Assembly (NCBI GenBank): GCA_902785695.1
Contig: CACZZQ010000011.1
Location: 1-58,444, forward strand
DNA length: 58,444 nt
Direction of reading: 5' to 3'
From: an uncultured Prevotellaceae bacterium
GTDB lineage: Bacteria; Bacteroidota; Bacteroidia; Bacteroidales; Bacteroidaceae
A program made the position numbers and the translations under genes. The notes under the pieces are model-generated. The model saw only the letters and a program-made list of their open reading frames with translations, did not search any database and was not told where the DNA came from. Positions 8,874 to 16,095 of this stretch are shown one piece after another. Position 1 is the first letter of the stretch; each line of letters starts with the position of its first letter.

Positions 8874-8890
8874 GACGCAATTTAATTGCG
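8874..8890. promoter_or_regulatory. 17-bp palindrome ACGCAATT-T-AATTGCGT
   Basis: A perfect inverted repeat with 8-bp arms lies between the small gene at 8923 and the WYL promoter. No T-run follows, so it looks less like a terminator than a protein-binding site, perhaps a distal operator for the WYL regulator. It shares the GCG core of the motifs at 7694 and 8779. Confidence 0.45.
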
Positions 8891-8922
8891 TGAATTAAGT
8901 GAATTTCAGAGAAAAATTTGCA

Positions 8923-9246
8923 TTAACTGCCTTTTTCGCCAGATTCTACAACATCGCCATCACAGACTTCACCAAACCTGATGTCACGACAGGCAATGTA
9001 GTAGTCGTTGAATGCCGCTTCTGCATCCAGTTTGTTGTTCGGGTCGAAGTTATAGTCCTCATGCATCCTGATAAAGGAATCTGCCACCCTTGCAAGTGTG
9101 AATAGCACTTCCTTCTCTGAAAGTTTGAGCCTTTCCTGAATTTCCATGAAGGCCTCTTCCAGCTCATCTGCAGCATCTGTTGTACTGTCATGCAACGAAG
9201 ATAACTCTATGAGTTCATCCGCTGAATATTTTACTCCTGGTCTCAT
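8923..9246 (-). CDS. Small acidic protein of unknown function
   Basis: I do not recognise this 107-residue protein. It is acidic, has no signal peptide or membrane helix, and is predicted to be mostly helical (ADELEEAFMEIQERL; EKEVLFTLARVADSFIRMH). The ATG at 9246 (MRPGVKYSADELIEL) is chosen because a TTG at 9273 in the same frame would lie inside the promoter -7 box. It lies just upstream of the WYL regulator on the same strand but has its own promoter. The 185-bp gap holding the WYL promoter suggests separate transcription. Confidence 0.7.
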   Translation of the reverse strand: MRPGVKYSADELIELSSLHDSTTDAADELEEAFMEIQERLKLSEKEVLFTLARVADSFIRMHEDYNFDPNNKLDAEAAFNDYYIACRDIRFGEVCDGDVVESGEKGS

Positions 9247-9270
9247 ATAACTTTGTTTCAAATTGTCGTG

Positions 9271-9300
9271 CAAAGGTACTAACTTTTGCTGACAATCAAG
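9271..9300 (-). promoter_or_regulatory. Promoter of the small gene at 8923-9246
   Basis: TACCTTTG (9271-9278, minus strand) is preceded by a TTG element (9297-9299) at about 18 bp. The expected 5' leader is about 20 nt, ending at the ATG at 9246. Confidence 0.65.
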
Positions 9301-9659
9301 CTATCTGATAGGGAAAAATCACATTACGCCTCCCAATTCTCGCTTACTCATAAATTACAAATATTGAGTGCAAGGTACGAAAAAACTGGCAGAAAAGCGT
9401 GAATTTGGATTGGCTTAAAGTGAAAAGCGCAAATGGCTGAGACATGGCTTCACCTCGGCAATTCGAGTGAGCTCGATTGCACTCGGTTTGCACTGTCCAT
9501 GCAGCGAAATTTAAACATTTACAATATGGGATATCTGAAACGAATAGATTTTCTTTCCCAAATTGTGATAGGGAGCCTGACCGTTCTTAGCCCTTTTGTA
9601 CATGGCCCCCTGCTGGAAATAAGGAAAAATCAGGGAAAAACGAAAAAATAGGTGCAAAG
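9301..9659. other. Intergenic stretch with a weak small ORF and a short palindrome
   Basis: There is no convincing gene. CGAGTG and CACTCG (around 9464-9485) form an inverted repeat around an AGCTCG core. An open frame at 9433-9651 includes a possible 41-residue protein from ATG 9526 with one hydrophobic stretch (IVIGSLTVLSPFVHGPLL). No promoter or ribosome site supports it. It may be a repeat element or a decayed gene. Confidence 0.35.
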
Positions 9660-9691
9660 TTTGTAAGTATCAAAAATATTTAGTACTTTTG
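9660..9691 (+). promoter_or_regulatory. Promoter of the DsbD-like gene
   Basis: TTTG (9660-9663) and TACTTTTG (9684-9691) are 20 bp apart. The ATG at 9875 leaves an unusually long leader of about 180 nt. The leader contains short inverted segments and a T-rich tract near 9828-9840, but I recognise no known riboswitch. Confidence 0.65.
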
Positions 9692-9874
9692 CACTCGCTA
9701 AACAGCAATCTATCTATCGATACCGTTTCCAAATAGTATCAAATTCGCTTCTAATAGACTGATAAGCAGTATAGGGAGTTGCCCATGCGGGTGTACAATA
9801 AAAAGGAAAAGCGAGCAATTCAGTTCGTTTTTTTTGTTTGTTCGGAAAAAGAATATTGATGACATAAAGAAAAA

Positions 9875-11914
9875 ATGAAAAAGAGTCTTTTACTCCTATT
9901 GGCCTGCCTGATGACAATGGCTATGCAGGCACAAATGATGAATCCGGTACACTTCAAGTCGGAACTGAGGATGGACGATGGTGCCGAGGCAGAAATCATT
10001 TTCATGGCAACGATAGATGCTGGGTGGCATGTCTATTCTACCGACCTGGGTGGTGATGGACCTATTGCAGCAACTTTCAATGTTGTGAAAATGGAAGGTG
10101 TCGAGCCGGTGGGTAAACTGATGCCTAAGGGCAATGTCATTACAAAATACGACAAGATGTTCGAGATGGAACTGAAGTATTTTGAGAACGTGGCTCAGTT
10201 TGTGCAGAAAATCAAGTTCACGAAGCCGGATTATACCATTGACTGCTATTTGGAGTATGGTGCCTGTAATGACGAGAGTTGTATGCCGCCGACGCAGGTG
10301 GAACTGAAGCAGACGGGCAAATCGCCTGTTCGTCTCGTTGAAGAAAAGAAGGTTGAGGAGCCTAAGCAAAAGGAAGATGCCCCTGCTCCTGTTGACTTGT
10401 CCAATGACACCCTTGCTGCCGACACAGTATCTGTTGCCCCTGTTCCTGAGACATCCGAGGAGTCTGACCTCTGGCAACCTGTCGTCAGCGAACTGCGTGC
10501 TTTTGGTGCAGGCGACAATATTGCCGACCACTCCTTATTATATATATTGCTGATGGGATTCGTGGGTGGACTGCTGGCTGTCTGTATGCCCTGTATCTGG
10601 CCTATCATTCCCATGACGGTGAGTTTCTTCCTGAAGCGCTCAAAAGATGATAAGCAGAAGGGCATCCGCGATGCCGTGACATACGGTGTGAGCATCATTG
10701 TTATCTATCTGACTTTGGGACTGCTGGTGACGGCAGTCTTCGGCAGCGACACGCTGAATGCCATGTCAACGAATGCTGTGTTCAATATCTTCCTGTTCGT
10801 ACTGCTGGTAGTGTTTGCCCTGTCGTTCTTCGGCTGGTTTGAAATCAAGTTGCCCGACAGTTGGGCTAATGCTGTTGACACAAAGGCATCGGCCACCAGC
10901 GGACTGATTTCTATCTTCCTGATGGCCTTTACATTAGTATTGGTATCGTTCTCGTGTACAGCACCTATCATCGGACTGCTGCTTGTTGAGACCACCACCA
11001 GCGGTAACTGGGTGGCACCTGCCTTGGGTATGTTTGGCTTCGCCTTAGCGTTGGCACTACCGTTCACTCTCTTTGCCCTCTTTCCCTCTTGGCTGAAGCA
11101 GGCCCCGAAGTCGGGTTCGTGGATGACCACGTTGAAGGTTGTGCTGGGATTCATCGAACTGGCCTTTGCCCTTAAGTTCTTCTCTGTAGCCGACCTGGCC
11201 TATGGTTGGCATCTGTTGGATCGCGAGGTGTTCCTCTCGCTCTGGATTGTTATCTTCGGCCTCTTGGGTGCCTACTTGTGCGGCTGGCTGAAATTCCAGG
11301 AGGATGAGATTGGTGGCGAGCTCCATAAGCCCATGCCCGTTGTCTGCATCATGGGTGGACTCGTGTCGCTGGCTTTTGCCGTCTATATGATACCAGGCCT
11401 GTGGGGTGCTCCCTGCAAGGCTGTGAGTGCCTTTGCACCTCCTATGAATACGCAGGACTTCAACCTGAACACGAAGGTGGTGGAGGCCAAATACACCAGC
11501 TATGAAGAGGGCATGGCTGCTGCCCGTGCTCAGGGCAAGCCTGTGCTCATTGATTTCACTGGTTTCGGCTGCGTCAACTGTCGCAAGATGGAGGCTGCCG
11601 TATGGACAGATCCCCGTGTGGCTGACAAACTGAACAATGACTTCGTGCTCATATCGCTATATGTCGATGACAAGACACCGTTGAAGGAACCCTACGAAGT
11701 GACTGATGAACAAGGCAGCACCAAGTCGCTGCGCACCGTTGGAGCCAAGTGGAGCTATCTGCAGAGCCATAAGTTCGGTGCCAATGCCCAGCCATTCTAT
11801 GTCATGCTCGACGCATCGACAGGCAAACCTCTCGGAGGCAGTCGTGCCTATAATGAGGATATTCCGGCATACATCGATTTTCTGAATCAAGGACTACAAA
11901 ATTATAAGCAATGA
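9875..11914 (+). CDS. dsbD: DsbD-type thiol:disulfide interchange protein
   Basis: This protein carries reducing power from cytoplasmic thioredoxin across the inner membrane to periplasmic thiols. A signal peptide (residues 1-20) precedes an N-terminal immunoglobulin-like domain with C131-x4-C136. A linker rich in Lys, Glu and Pro (about 150-200) follows. Next comes the CcdA-type membrane core, starting with CMPCIWP (237-243) and continuing to about residue 520 with multiple helices. The C-terminus is a thioredoxin-like domain with CVNC (566-569, in DFTGFGCVNCRKM). All three redox modules are present, and 679 residues is normal for the Bacteroidetes form. The next gene overlaps by 4 bp. Confidence 0.93.
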   Translation: MKKSLLLLLACLMTMAMQAQMMNPVHFKSELRMDDGAEAEIIFMATIDAGWHVYSTDLGGDGPIAATFNVVKMEGVEPVGKLMPKGNVITKYDKMFEMELKYFENVAQFVQKIKFTKPDYTIDCYLEYGACNDESCMPPTQVELKQTGKSPVRLVEEKKVEEPKQKEDAPAPVDLSNDTLAADTVSVAPVPETSEESDLWQPVVSELRAFGAGDNIADHSLLYILLMGFVGGLLAVCMPCIWPIIPMTVSFFLKRSKDDKQKGIRDAVTYGVSIIVIYLTLGLLVTAVFGSDTLNAMSTNAVFNIFLFVLLVVFALSFFGWFEIKLPDSWANAVDTKASATSGLISIFLMAFTLVLVSFSCTAPIIGLLLVETTTSGNWVAPALGMFGFALALALPFTLFALFPSWLKQAPKSGSWMTTLKVVLGFIELAFALKFFSVADLAYGWHLLDREVFLSLWIVIFGLLGAYLCGWLKFQEDEIGGELHKPMPVVCIMGGLVSLAFAVYMIPGLWGAPCKAVSAFAPPMNTQDFNLNTKVVEAKYTSYEEGMAAARAQGKPVLIDFTGFGCVNCRKMEAAVWTDPRVADKLNNDFVLISLYVDDKTPLKEPYEVTDEQGSTKSLRTVGAKWSYLQSHKFGANAQPFYVMLDASTGKPLGGSRAYNEDIPAYIDFLNQGLQNYKQ

Positions 11915-13176
11915 CAGACCTGGAAACTCGCAAGCGCATTATCGCTCTGATACGCCAAGAAGTAGTACCCGCCATTGGCTGTACAGAGCCGATGGCTGTG
12001 GCACTGTGTACGGCAAAGGCCACTGAGCAGTTGGGCTGTCGGCCTGAGCATATAGAGGCCAGGTTGAGTGCCAACATCCTGAAGAATGCTATGGGTGTGG
12101 GTATCCCCGGTACGGGCATGATAGGGCTACCCATTGCCATCGCCCTGGGTGCTCTTGTTGGCAAGAGTGAGTATCAGTTGGAAGTGCTGAAAGACCTTAC
12201 CCCTGAGGCTTTGGAGGCAGGTAAGCAGTATATTGCCGAGAAACGTATCGACATCGGCCTCAAGGAGGGAGAATGTGACAAGCTCTATATCGAGATCGTA
12301 GTCACGGCTGGTGCCAAGACATCGAAAGCCATCATCGCTGGCGGACATACGACGTTTGTCAGCGAAGGGAATGCTGTAAAGACGGTTTCTGAAAACAGTG
12401 ATGAGATAGCCCTGAATATGCGTCTGGTGTACGACTTTGCTACGACGGCTCCCCTTGACGAGATTCGTTTCATCGAAGAGACACGTACTTATAATATGAA
12501 CGCGGCACGTGAGGCTATCAAGGGCAACTACGGCCATAACCTGGGCAAGACTATCGACCGGCCTATGGCGAAAGGCATCTTCGGCAACTCTGTCTTCAGC
12601 CATATTATCTCGCGTACGGCAGCGGCTTGCGATGCCCGTATGGGTGGCTCCATGATTCCCGTGATGTCCAACTCCGGCTCCGGCAACCAGGGCATCTGTG
12701 CCACCAACCCCGTCTGTGTGTTTGCCAAGGAGAATGAGAATACGGAGGAAGAGCTGATTCGTGCCCTGATGCTCAGCCACCTCACGGCTATCTATATTAA
12801 GCAGAGCCTGGGCAAACTGTCGGCCCTCTGCGGCTGCGTAGTAGCCTCAATAGGTAGCAGTTGTGGCATCACCTATCTGATGGGTGGTGACTATGAACGT
12901 ATCTGCTACTCGGTGAAGAACATGATTGCCAACCTGACGGGTATGATTTGTGATGGTGCCAAACCGTCCTGCTCGTTGAAGATTACCTCAGGTGTCAGCA
13001 CGGCTGTTCTCTCGGCTCTGCTTGCCATCGAAGGCAAGTGCGTCACGTCAGAAGAAGGCATCGTTGATGACTGTGTGGACAAGAGCATCCACAACCTGAC
13101 GGCCATAGGTGCTGACGGTATGGGTATTACCGACGAAATGGTGCTGAACATCATGACCTCGAAGAAAAATGCTTAG
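11911..13176 (+). CDS. UPF0597 / L-serine dehydratase alpha-like protein (cysteine desulfidase-like)
   Basis: The protein belongs to the UPF0597 family related to the alpha chain of Fe-S serine dehydratases and to L-cysteine desulfidase (CyuA/YhaM). Candidate iron-sulfur ligands are C24 (AIGCTEP), C307/C309 (CGCVVAS), C318 (SSCGI) and C354 (PSCSLK). Family knowledge suggests breakdown of cysteine to pyruvate, ammonia and sulfide, but the substrate is not proven. The start overlaps the dsbD stop (ATGA), so the two are probably translated together. Both concern thiol chemistry. A hairpin at 13168-13189 overlaps its stop codon. Confidence 0.85.
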   Translation: MTDLETRKRIIALIRQEVVPAIGCTEPMAVALCTAKATEQLGCRPEHIEARLSANILKNAMGVGIPGTGMIGLPIAIALGALVGKSEYQLEVLKDLTPEALEAGKQYIAEKRIDIGLKEGECDKLYIEIVVTAGAKTSKAIIAGGHTTFVSEGNAVKTVSENSDEIALNMRLVYDFATTAPLDEIRFIEETRTYNMNAAREAIKGNYGHNLGKTIDRPMAKGIFGNSVFSHIISRTAAACDARMGGSMIPVMSNSGSGNQGICATNPVCVFAKENENTEEELIRALMLSHLTAIYIKQSLGKLSALCGCVVASIGSSCGITYLMGGDYERICYSVKNMIANLTGMICDGAKPSCSLKITSGVSTAVLSALLAIEGKCVTSEEGIVDDCVDKSIHNLTAIGADGMGITDEMVLNIMTSKKNA

Positions 13177-13189
13177 AATCGTAAGCATT
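13168..13189 (-). terminator. Terminator-like hairpin between convergent genes
   Basis: AATGCTTA (13168-13175) pairs with TAAGCATT (13182-13189) across a 6-nt loop. On the minus strand it is followed by TTTTTCTT. It would end transcription of the aldo/keto reductase. It overlaps the stop codon of the plus-strand gene. Confidence 0.5.
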
Positions 13190-13222
13190 CATGCCAGAGG
13201 TCATGAAAATTGACTCAATTAA

Positions 13223-14176
13223 CTAAATAACAGACAAGTTTGTCTCCAGTTGGGTCGTGCTGCTGGCACCCACCAGCACACTGGTGACTCCTTGCTGATT
13301 GAGTACCCAGCGCAAAGCCTGCTGTGCAATGGTCTCCCCTCGAAGGTCGGCCTCCTTCTTTAATGTCTGCAGGAATTCCATCAACTGTGGCGTGAGTGCT
13401 TCCTTCTTTAGAAAGTGCTCGCGAGCCATACGCGAATCTGTAGGGATGCCACTCATATAGCGGTCGGTGAGCAGCCCCTGTGCCAATGGCGAGAAAGCAA
13501 TGAAACCGATACCTCGCTCTTTGCAGTAATCAAGGATTCCCTCATTCATTGGCTCACGGTCAAGCATATTCAGTCGTCCTTGGTAGATGAGCAGTGGTAC
13601 GTCATGTTTGCGCAAATAATCATCGGCAAATTTCAGTGCTTCCAACGGCCATCGGGAAATGCCTACATAGAGGGCCTTGCCTGCACGAACGATGTCAACC
13701 AGAGCCTGTAGGGTCTCCTCCAGTGGTGTCTCTGGATCGTAGCGGTGACTGTAAAACAAATCCACATAGTCCAAGTGCATTCGTTTCAGAGACTGGTCGA
13801 GCGAAGCCATGAGGTATTTTCGCGATCCCCAGTTGCCGTATGGGCCAGGCCACATATCATATCCAGCCTTCGATGCAATAAACAGTTCATCGCGATAAGG
13901 GCGGAAATCATCATCCATCAACCGTCCCATCGTCTCTTCTGCACTGCCGTATGGGGGACCGTAGTTGTTGGCAAGGTCGAAATGCGTAATGCCGTGGTCG
14001 AAGGCATAGTGCGTGATAGCACGACTGCGCTCGTAAGGGTCGACTCCACCAAAGTTATGCCAAAAACCAAGACTGACTTTTGGTAGCATCACGCCGCTAT
14101 GTCCGCAACGCTGATACATCTGTGCCGAATAATCATATCTGTGATTGTCGGCTATATATTGCCCTTTTAATTCCAT
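13223..14176 (-). CDS. Aldo/keto reductase (YghZ-like), shortened C-terminus
   Basis: This is an NADPH-dependent TIM-barrel reductase of the YghZ / glyceraldehyde-3-phosphate reductase subgroup. The catalytic tetrad is visible: D67, Y72, K103 and H144 (HFDLANNYGPPYG, IASKAGYDMWPG, LFYSHRYD). The NADP-binding end is present as VLVGASSTTQLETNLSVI, then a stop. Relatives usually continue about 20-25 residues with the helix that closes the barrel, so the C-terminus looks truncated. Whether it remains active is unclear. The start lies 37 bp downstream of tRNA-Val on the same strand with no visible terminator between, so it may be read from the tRNA promoter. Confidence 0.87.
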   Translation of the reverse strand: MELKGQYIADNHRYDYSAQMYQRCGHSGVMLPKVSLGFWHNFGGVDPYERSRAITHYAFDHGITHFDLANNYGPPYGSAEETMGRLMDDDFRPYRDELFIASKAGYDMWPGPYGNWGSRKYLMASLDQSLKRMHLDYVDLFYSHRYDPETPLEETLQALVDIVRAGKALYVGISRWPLEALKFADDYLRKHDVPLLIYQGRLNMLDREPMNEGILDYCKERGIGFIAFSPLAQGLLTDRYMSGIPTDSRMAREHFLKKEALTPQLMEFLQTLKKEADLRGETIAQQALRWVLNQQGVTSVLVGASSTTQLETNLSVI

Positions 14177-14213
14177 TTGGTAATCTTTTAGCCGAAAGTG
14201 AACTTTGTTACTG

Positions 14214-14288
14214 TAGGAACAATGGGACTCGAACCCATGACCTCTTCAATGTGACTGAAGCGCTCTAAACCAACTGAGCTATGCTCCT
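14214..14288 (-). tRNA. tRNA-Val (CAC)
   Basis: The minus strand folds as a cloverleaf: 7-bp acceptor stem AGGAGCA/TGTTCCT with one G-U pair, D arm with AGCTCAGTTGG, and T arm GGGTTCGAGTCCC. The anticodon stem CTTCA/TGAAG has loop GTCACAT, giving anticodon CAC. The CCA end is not encoded. Confidence 0.92.
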
Positions 14289-14295
14289 ATACTTG

Positions 14296-14369
14296 TGAAC
14301 CCGAAGGGATTCAAACCCTTGACCTTCAGAACCGGAATCTGACGCTCTATTCAGCTAAGCTACGGGTCC
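14296..14369 (-). tRNA. tRNA-Arg (CCG)
   Basis: Acceptor stem GGACCCG/CGGGTTC, D arm AGCTTAGCTGAATAGAGC, T arm GGGTTTGAATCCC. Anticodon stem TCAGA/TCTGA with loop TTCCGGT gives anticodon CCG. CCA is not encoded. It lies 7 bp upstream of tRNA-Val, so the pair shares a transcript. Confidence 0.92.
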
Positions 14370-14390
14370 CCTTGTGTTCGTAAGCGGGTG

Positions 14391-14398
14391 CAAAAGTA
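14391..14398 (-). promoter_or_regulatory. -7 box for the tRNA-Arg/tRNA-Val transcript
   Basis: TACTTTTG on the minus strand lies 21 bp before the tRNA-Arg 5' end, with an A/T-rich stretch upstream. Confidence 0.6.
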
Positions 14399-14875
14399 CA
14401 TATTTTTTTTCAATGCTGCAAATTTTTTCCTGATTTATTTGTTGCCAATGGTAAAAATATTTGACTCTTCCTCACTTTAGATGGTAAGCCATCAGTAAAC
14501 CCCGTCTTGTGAGGTTCTACAAGATACTCCGAAAAAGTTGGAGAGATTCTTGGAAAAAGTCTGAGATTCTTGGAGGATTTTCAAAGTTTACCTCATACAG
14601 AGCTTTCTCTATACCGAATACAGACAGTTTTCAGATAAGCTCAAGGGCTTGCTTCACACCATGTGTGAGTGACGTCTGAATTTTTTTTGAAAAAATAGTG
14701 AATAACGTCACTCTTGATGCTATCTGTCTGTGAATAAATGAGATAGACTATGACGATGTGCTCTAAAAAACGTCACTATAACGTCACTTTTCGTCATTTT
14801 CGAGTCAAAATCATGGCATTTCAAGCCCAAAAACAGCTTGAAACGCCTTTAAATAAAGGGAGTTCCGAATAACAT
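14399..14875. other. Gene-free region with short repeats
   Basis: There is no supported ORF. GAGATTCTTGGA occurs at 14543-14554 and 14563-14574 (period 20). ACGTCACT occurs at 14705-14712, 14770-14777 and 14781-14788, with an inverted copy at 14668-14675. A short inverted repeat, CTTGT/ACAAG, lies near 14508-14525. The region begins at a tRNA pair, a common integration site, but I see no integrase and no tRNA-end direct repeat. Confidence 0.6.
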
Positions 14876-15024
14876 CCACGGCGGAAACTGTCAGTTCCCG
14901 CCGTGGAAACTGTCAGTTCCCGCTATGGAAACTGTCAGTTCCCGCTGTGGAAACTGTCAGTTCCCGGCCAGATACTGACAGTTCCCGGCCAGATACTGAC
15001 AGTTCCTGCCGTAGAAACTCGTGG
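14876..15024. repeat. Tandem array of semi-palindromic 21-22 bp units
   Basis: About six units with core GGAAACTGTCAGTTCCCGC follow each other directly. The first four are 22 bp; the last two are 21 bp, with the core centre base inverted (ACTGACAGT). Each unit can form a short hairpin. The first unit extends to a 31-bp imperfect palindrome (14876-14906, one mismatch). There are no spacers, so it is not a CRISPR array. Confidence 0.85.
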
Positions 15025-15186
15025 GAACTAAGTTGTTTCGCTCAGCAATCAAAGGTCAACGAGGGTGCAGAAAGACGGGTAGTCATACAACTTGCTAAAG
15101 TGGGGTAGAGAAGAGACGGGAATCATGCTGAGATCATGCTGGGAGTGAGTACAGGAGAGTGAAACAAAAGAAAACTGAATTTTTTC

Positions 15187-15217
15187 TTTGTGTTTCTCTC
15201 ACTTATTCGTACCTTTG
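15187..15217 (+). promoter_or_regulatory. Promoter of the DUF4348 gene
   Basis: TTTG (15187-15190) and TACCTTTG (15210-15217) are separated by exactly 19 bp, the Bacteroidetes consensus. The ATG at 15241 lies about 20 nt after the expected start of transcription, which excludes the earlier in-frame start at 15190. Confidence 0.8.
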
Positions 15218-15240
15218 CACCTCGAAAATTGTGTTATCGC

Positions 15241-16095
15241 ATGATTATGACGAAAAAGAATTGGTGGCTTGGCTTGATTCTTGCACTTGTCCTGACAGCC
15301 TGCGGACGGGGAAAAGCCCCGGTAATGACCGATGACGTAATGGAAGAGGACTCACTGGATAGAGAGGTGACGCTGACGGAAGAGGAACTGCAAGATGAGT
15401 TGATTTCGGAAGAGCCAATGCCATTGGCTGCAGAAGAGCTGTTTGACGATTTTCTATTCAATTTCGCCTCGAACAAACGTCTGCAGATGGAGCGTGTACG
15501 TTTCCCGTTGGTGGTTTCTTCTGATGCCAAAGCCGATACGCTGGAGCGTGAGGACTGGCAGATGGAGCATTTCTTCATGCATCATGAGGAATACACCTTG
15601 ATTTTTGACAACGAGGAGCAGATGGCGTTGGTGAAGGATACGTCGGTGAATCATGCGGTAGTAGAGAAGATATTCCTGGATCAGGGATTCGTGTGCCAAT
15701 ACCGGTTTGACAGGCAGAACGGTCGTTGGATGCTGGATGGTATGCAGAAGCAGACAATGTCGCAGAATCCTAATGCGTCGTTCCTGTCGTTCTATCGTCG
15801 TTTTGCCACGGATTCCGTGTTCCGTATGCAGAGCCTGAATGAAGAAATAATATTCAGCGGACCTGACCCGGATAATGACCTGGAGCAGATGGAAGGGGTC
15901 ATTACGCCTGATTTCTGGGATGCCTTTGCGCCTGAACTGCCTCATGGTGTCATATATAATATTGTATATGGTGGGCATCACGGTCATTCCAACCGTAAAA
16001 TTTTCGCTTTGCGTGGTATTGCTAATGGCTTGGAGGTTGAGATGACATTCCATAAGGAACATGATAAATGGAAACTGACGAAACTGTCGGAATGA
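15241..16095 (+). CDS. DUF4348 lipoprotein
   Basis: A lipoprotein signal (LILALVLTAC with the lipobox LTAC, then GRGK) precedes an acidic linker and a DUF4348 domain. The domain covers about residues 65-284 and includes FLSFYRRFATDSVFRMQSL. The family is Bacteroidetes-specific and of unknown function. The protein should be anchored in the outer or inner membrane facing the periplasm. Its stop overlaps the start of murB, suggesting co-transcription with cell-wall synthesis. ATG 15247 (MTKKNWW) is an equally plausible start. Confidence 0.85.
   Translation: MIMTKKNWWLGLILALVLTACGRGKAPVMTDDVMEEDSLDREVTLTEEELQDELISEEPMPLAAEELFDDFLFNFASNKRLQMERVRFPLVVSSDAKADTLEREDWQMEHFFMHHEEYTLIFDNEEQMALVKDTSVNHAVVEKIFLDQGFVCQYRFDRQNGRWMLDGMQKQTMSQNPNASFLSFYRRFATDSVFRMQSLNEEIIFSGPDPDNDLEQMEGVITPDFWDAFAPELPHGVIYNIVYGGHHGHSNRKIFALRGIANGLEVEMTFHKEHDKWKLTKLSE

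Noticed and set aside
9692-9874. Known riboswitch upstream of the DsbD-like gene
   Set aside because: No conserved core of a riboswitch family was recognisable. It is reported only as a long leader.
14876-15024. CRISPR array
   Set aside because: Repeats abut each other with no variable spacers, and no cas genes are in the window.
14370-15024. Integrated element at the tRNA genes
   Set aside because: No integrase, no repeat of a tRNA end and no element genes were seen. Only short oligomers support the idea.
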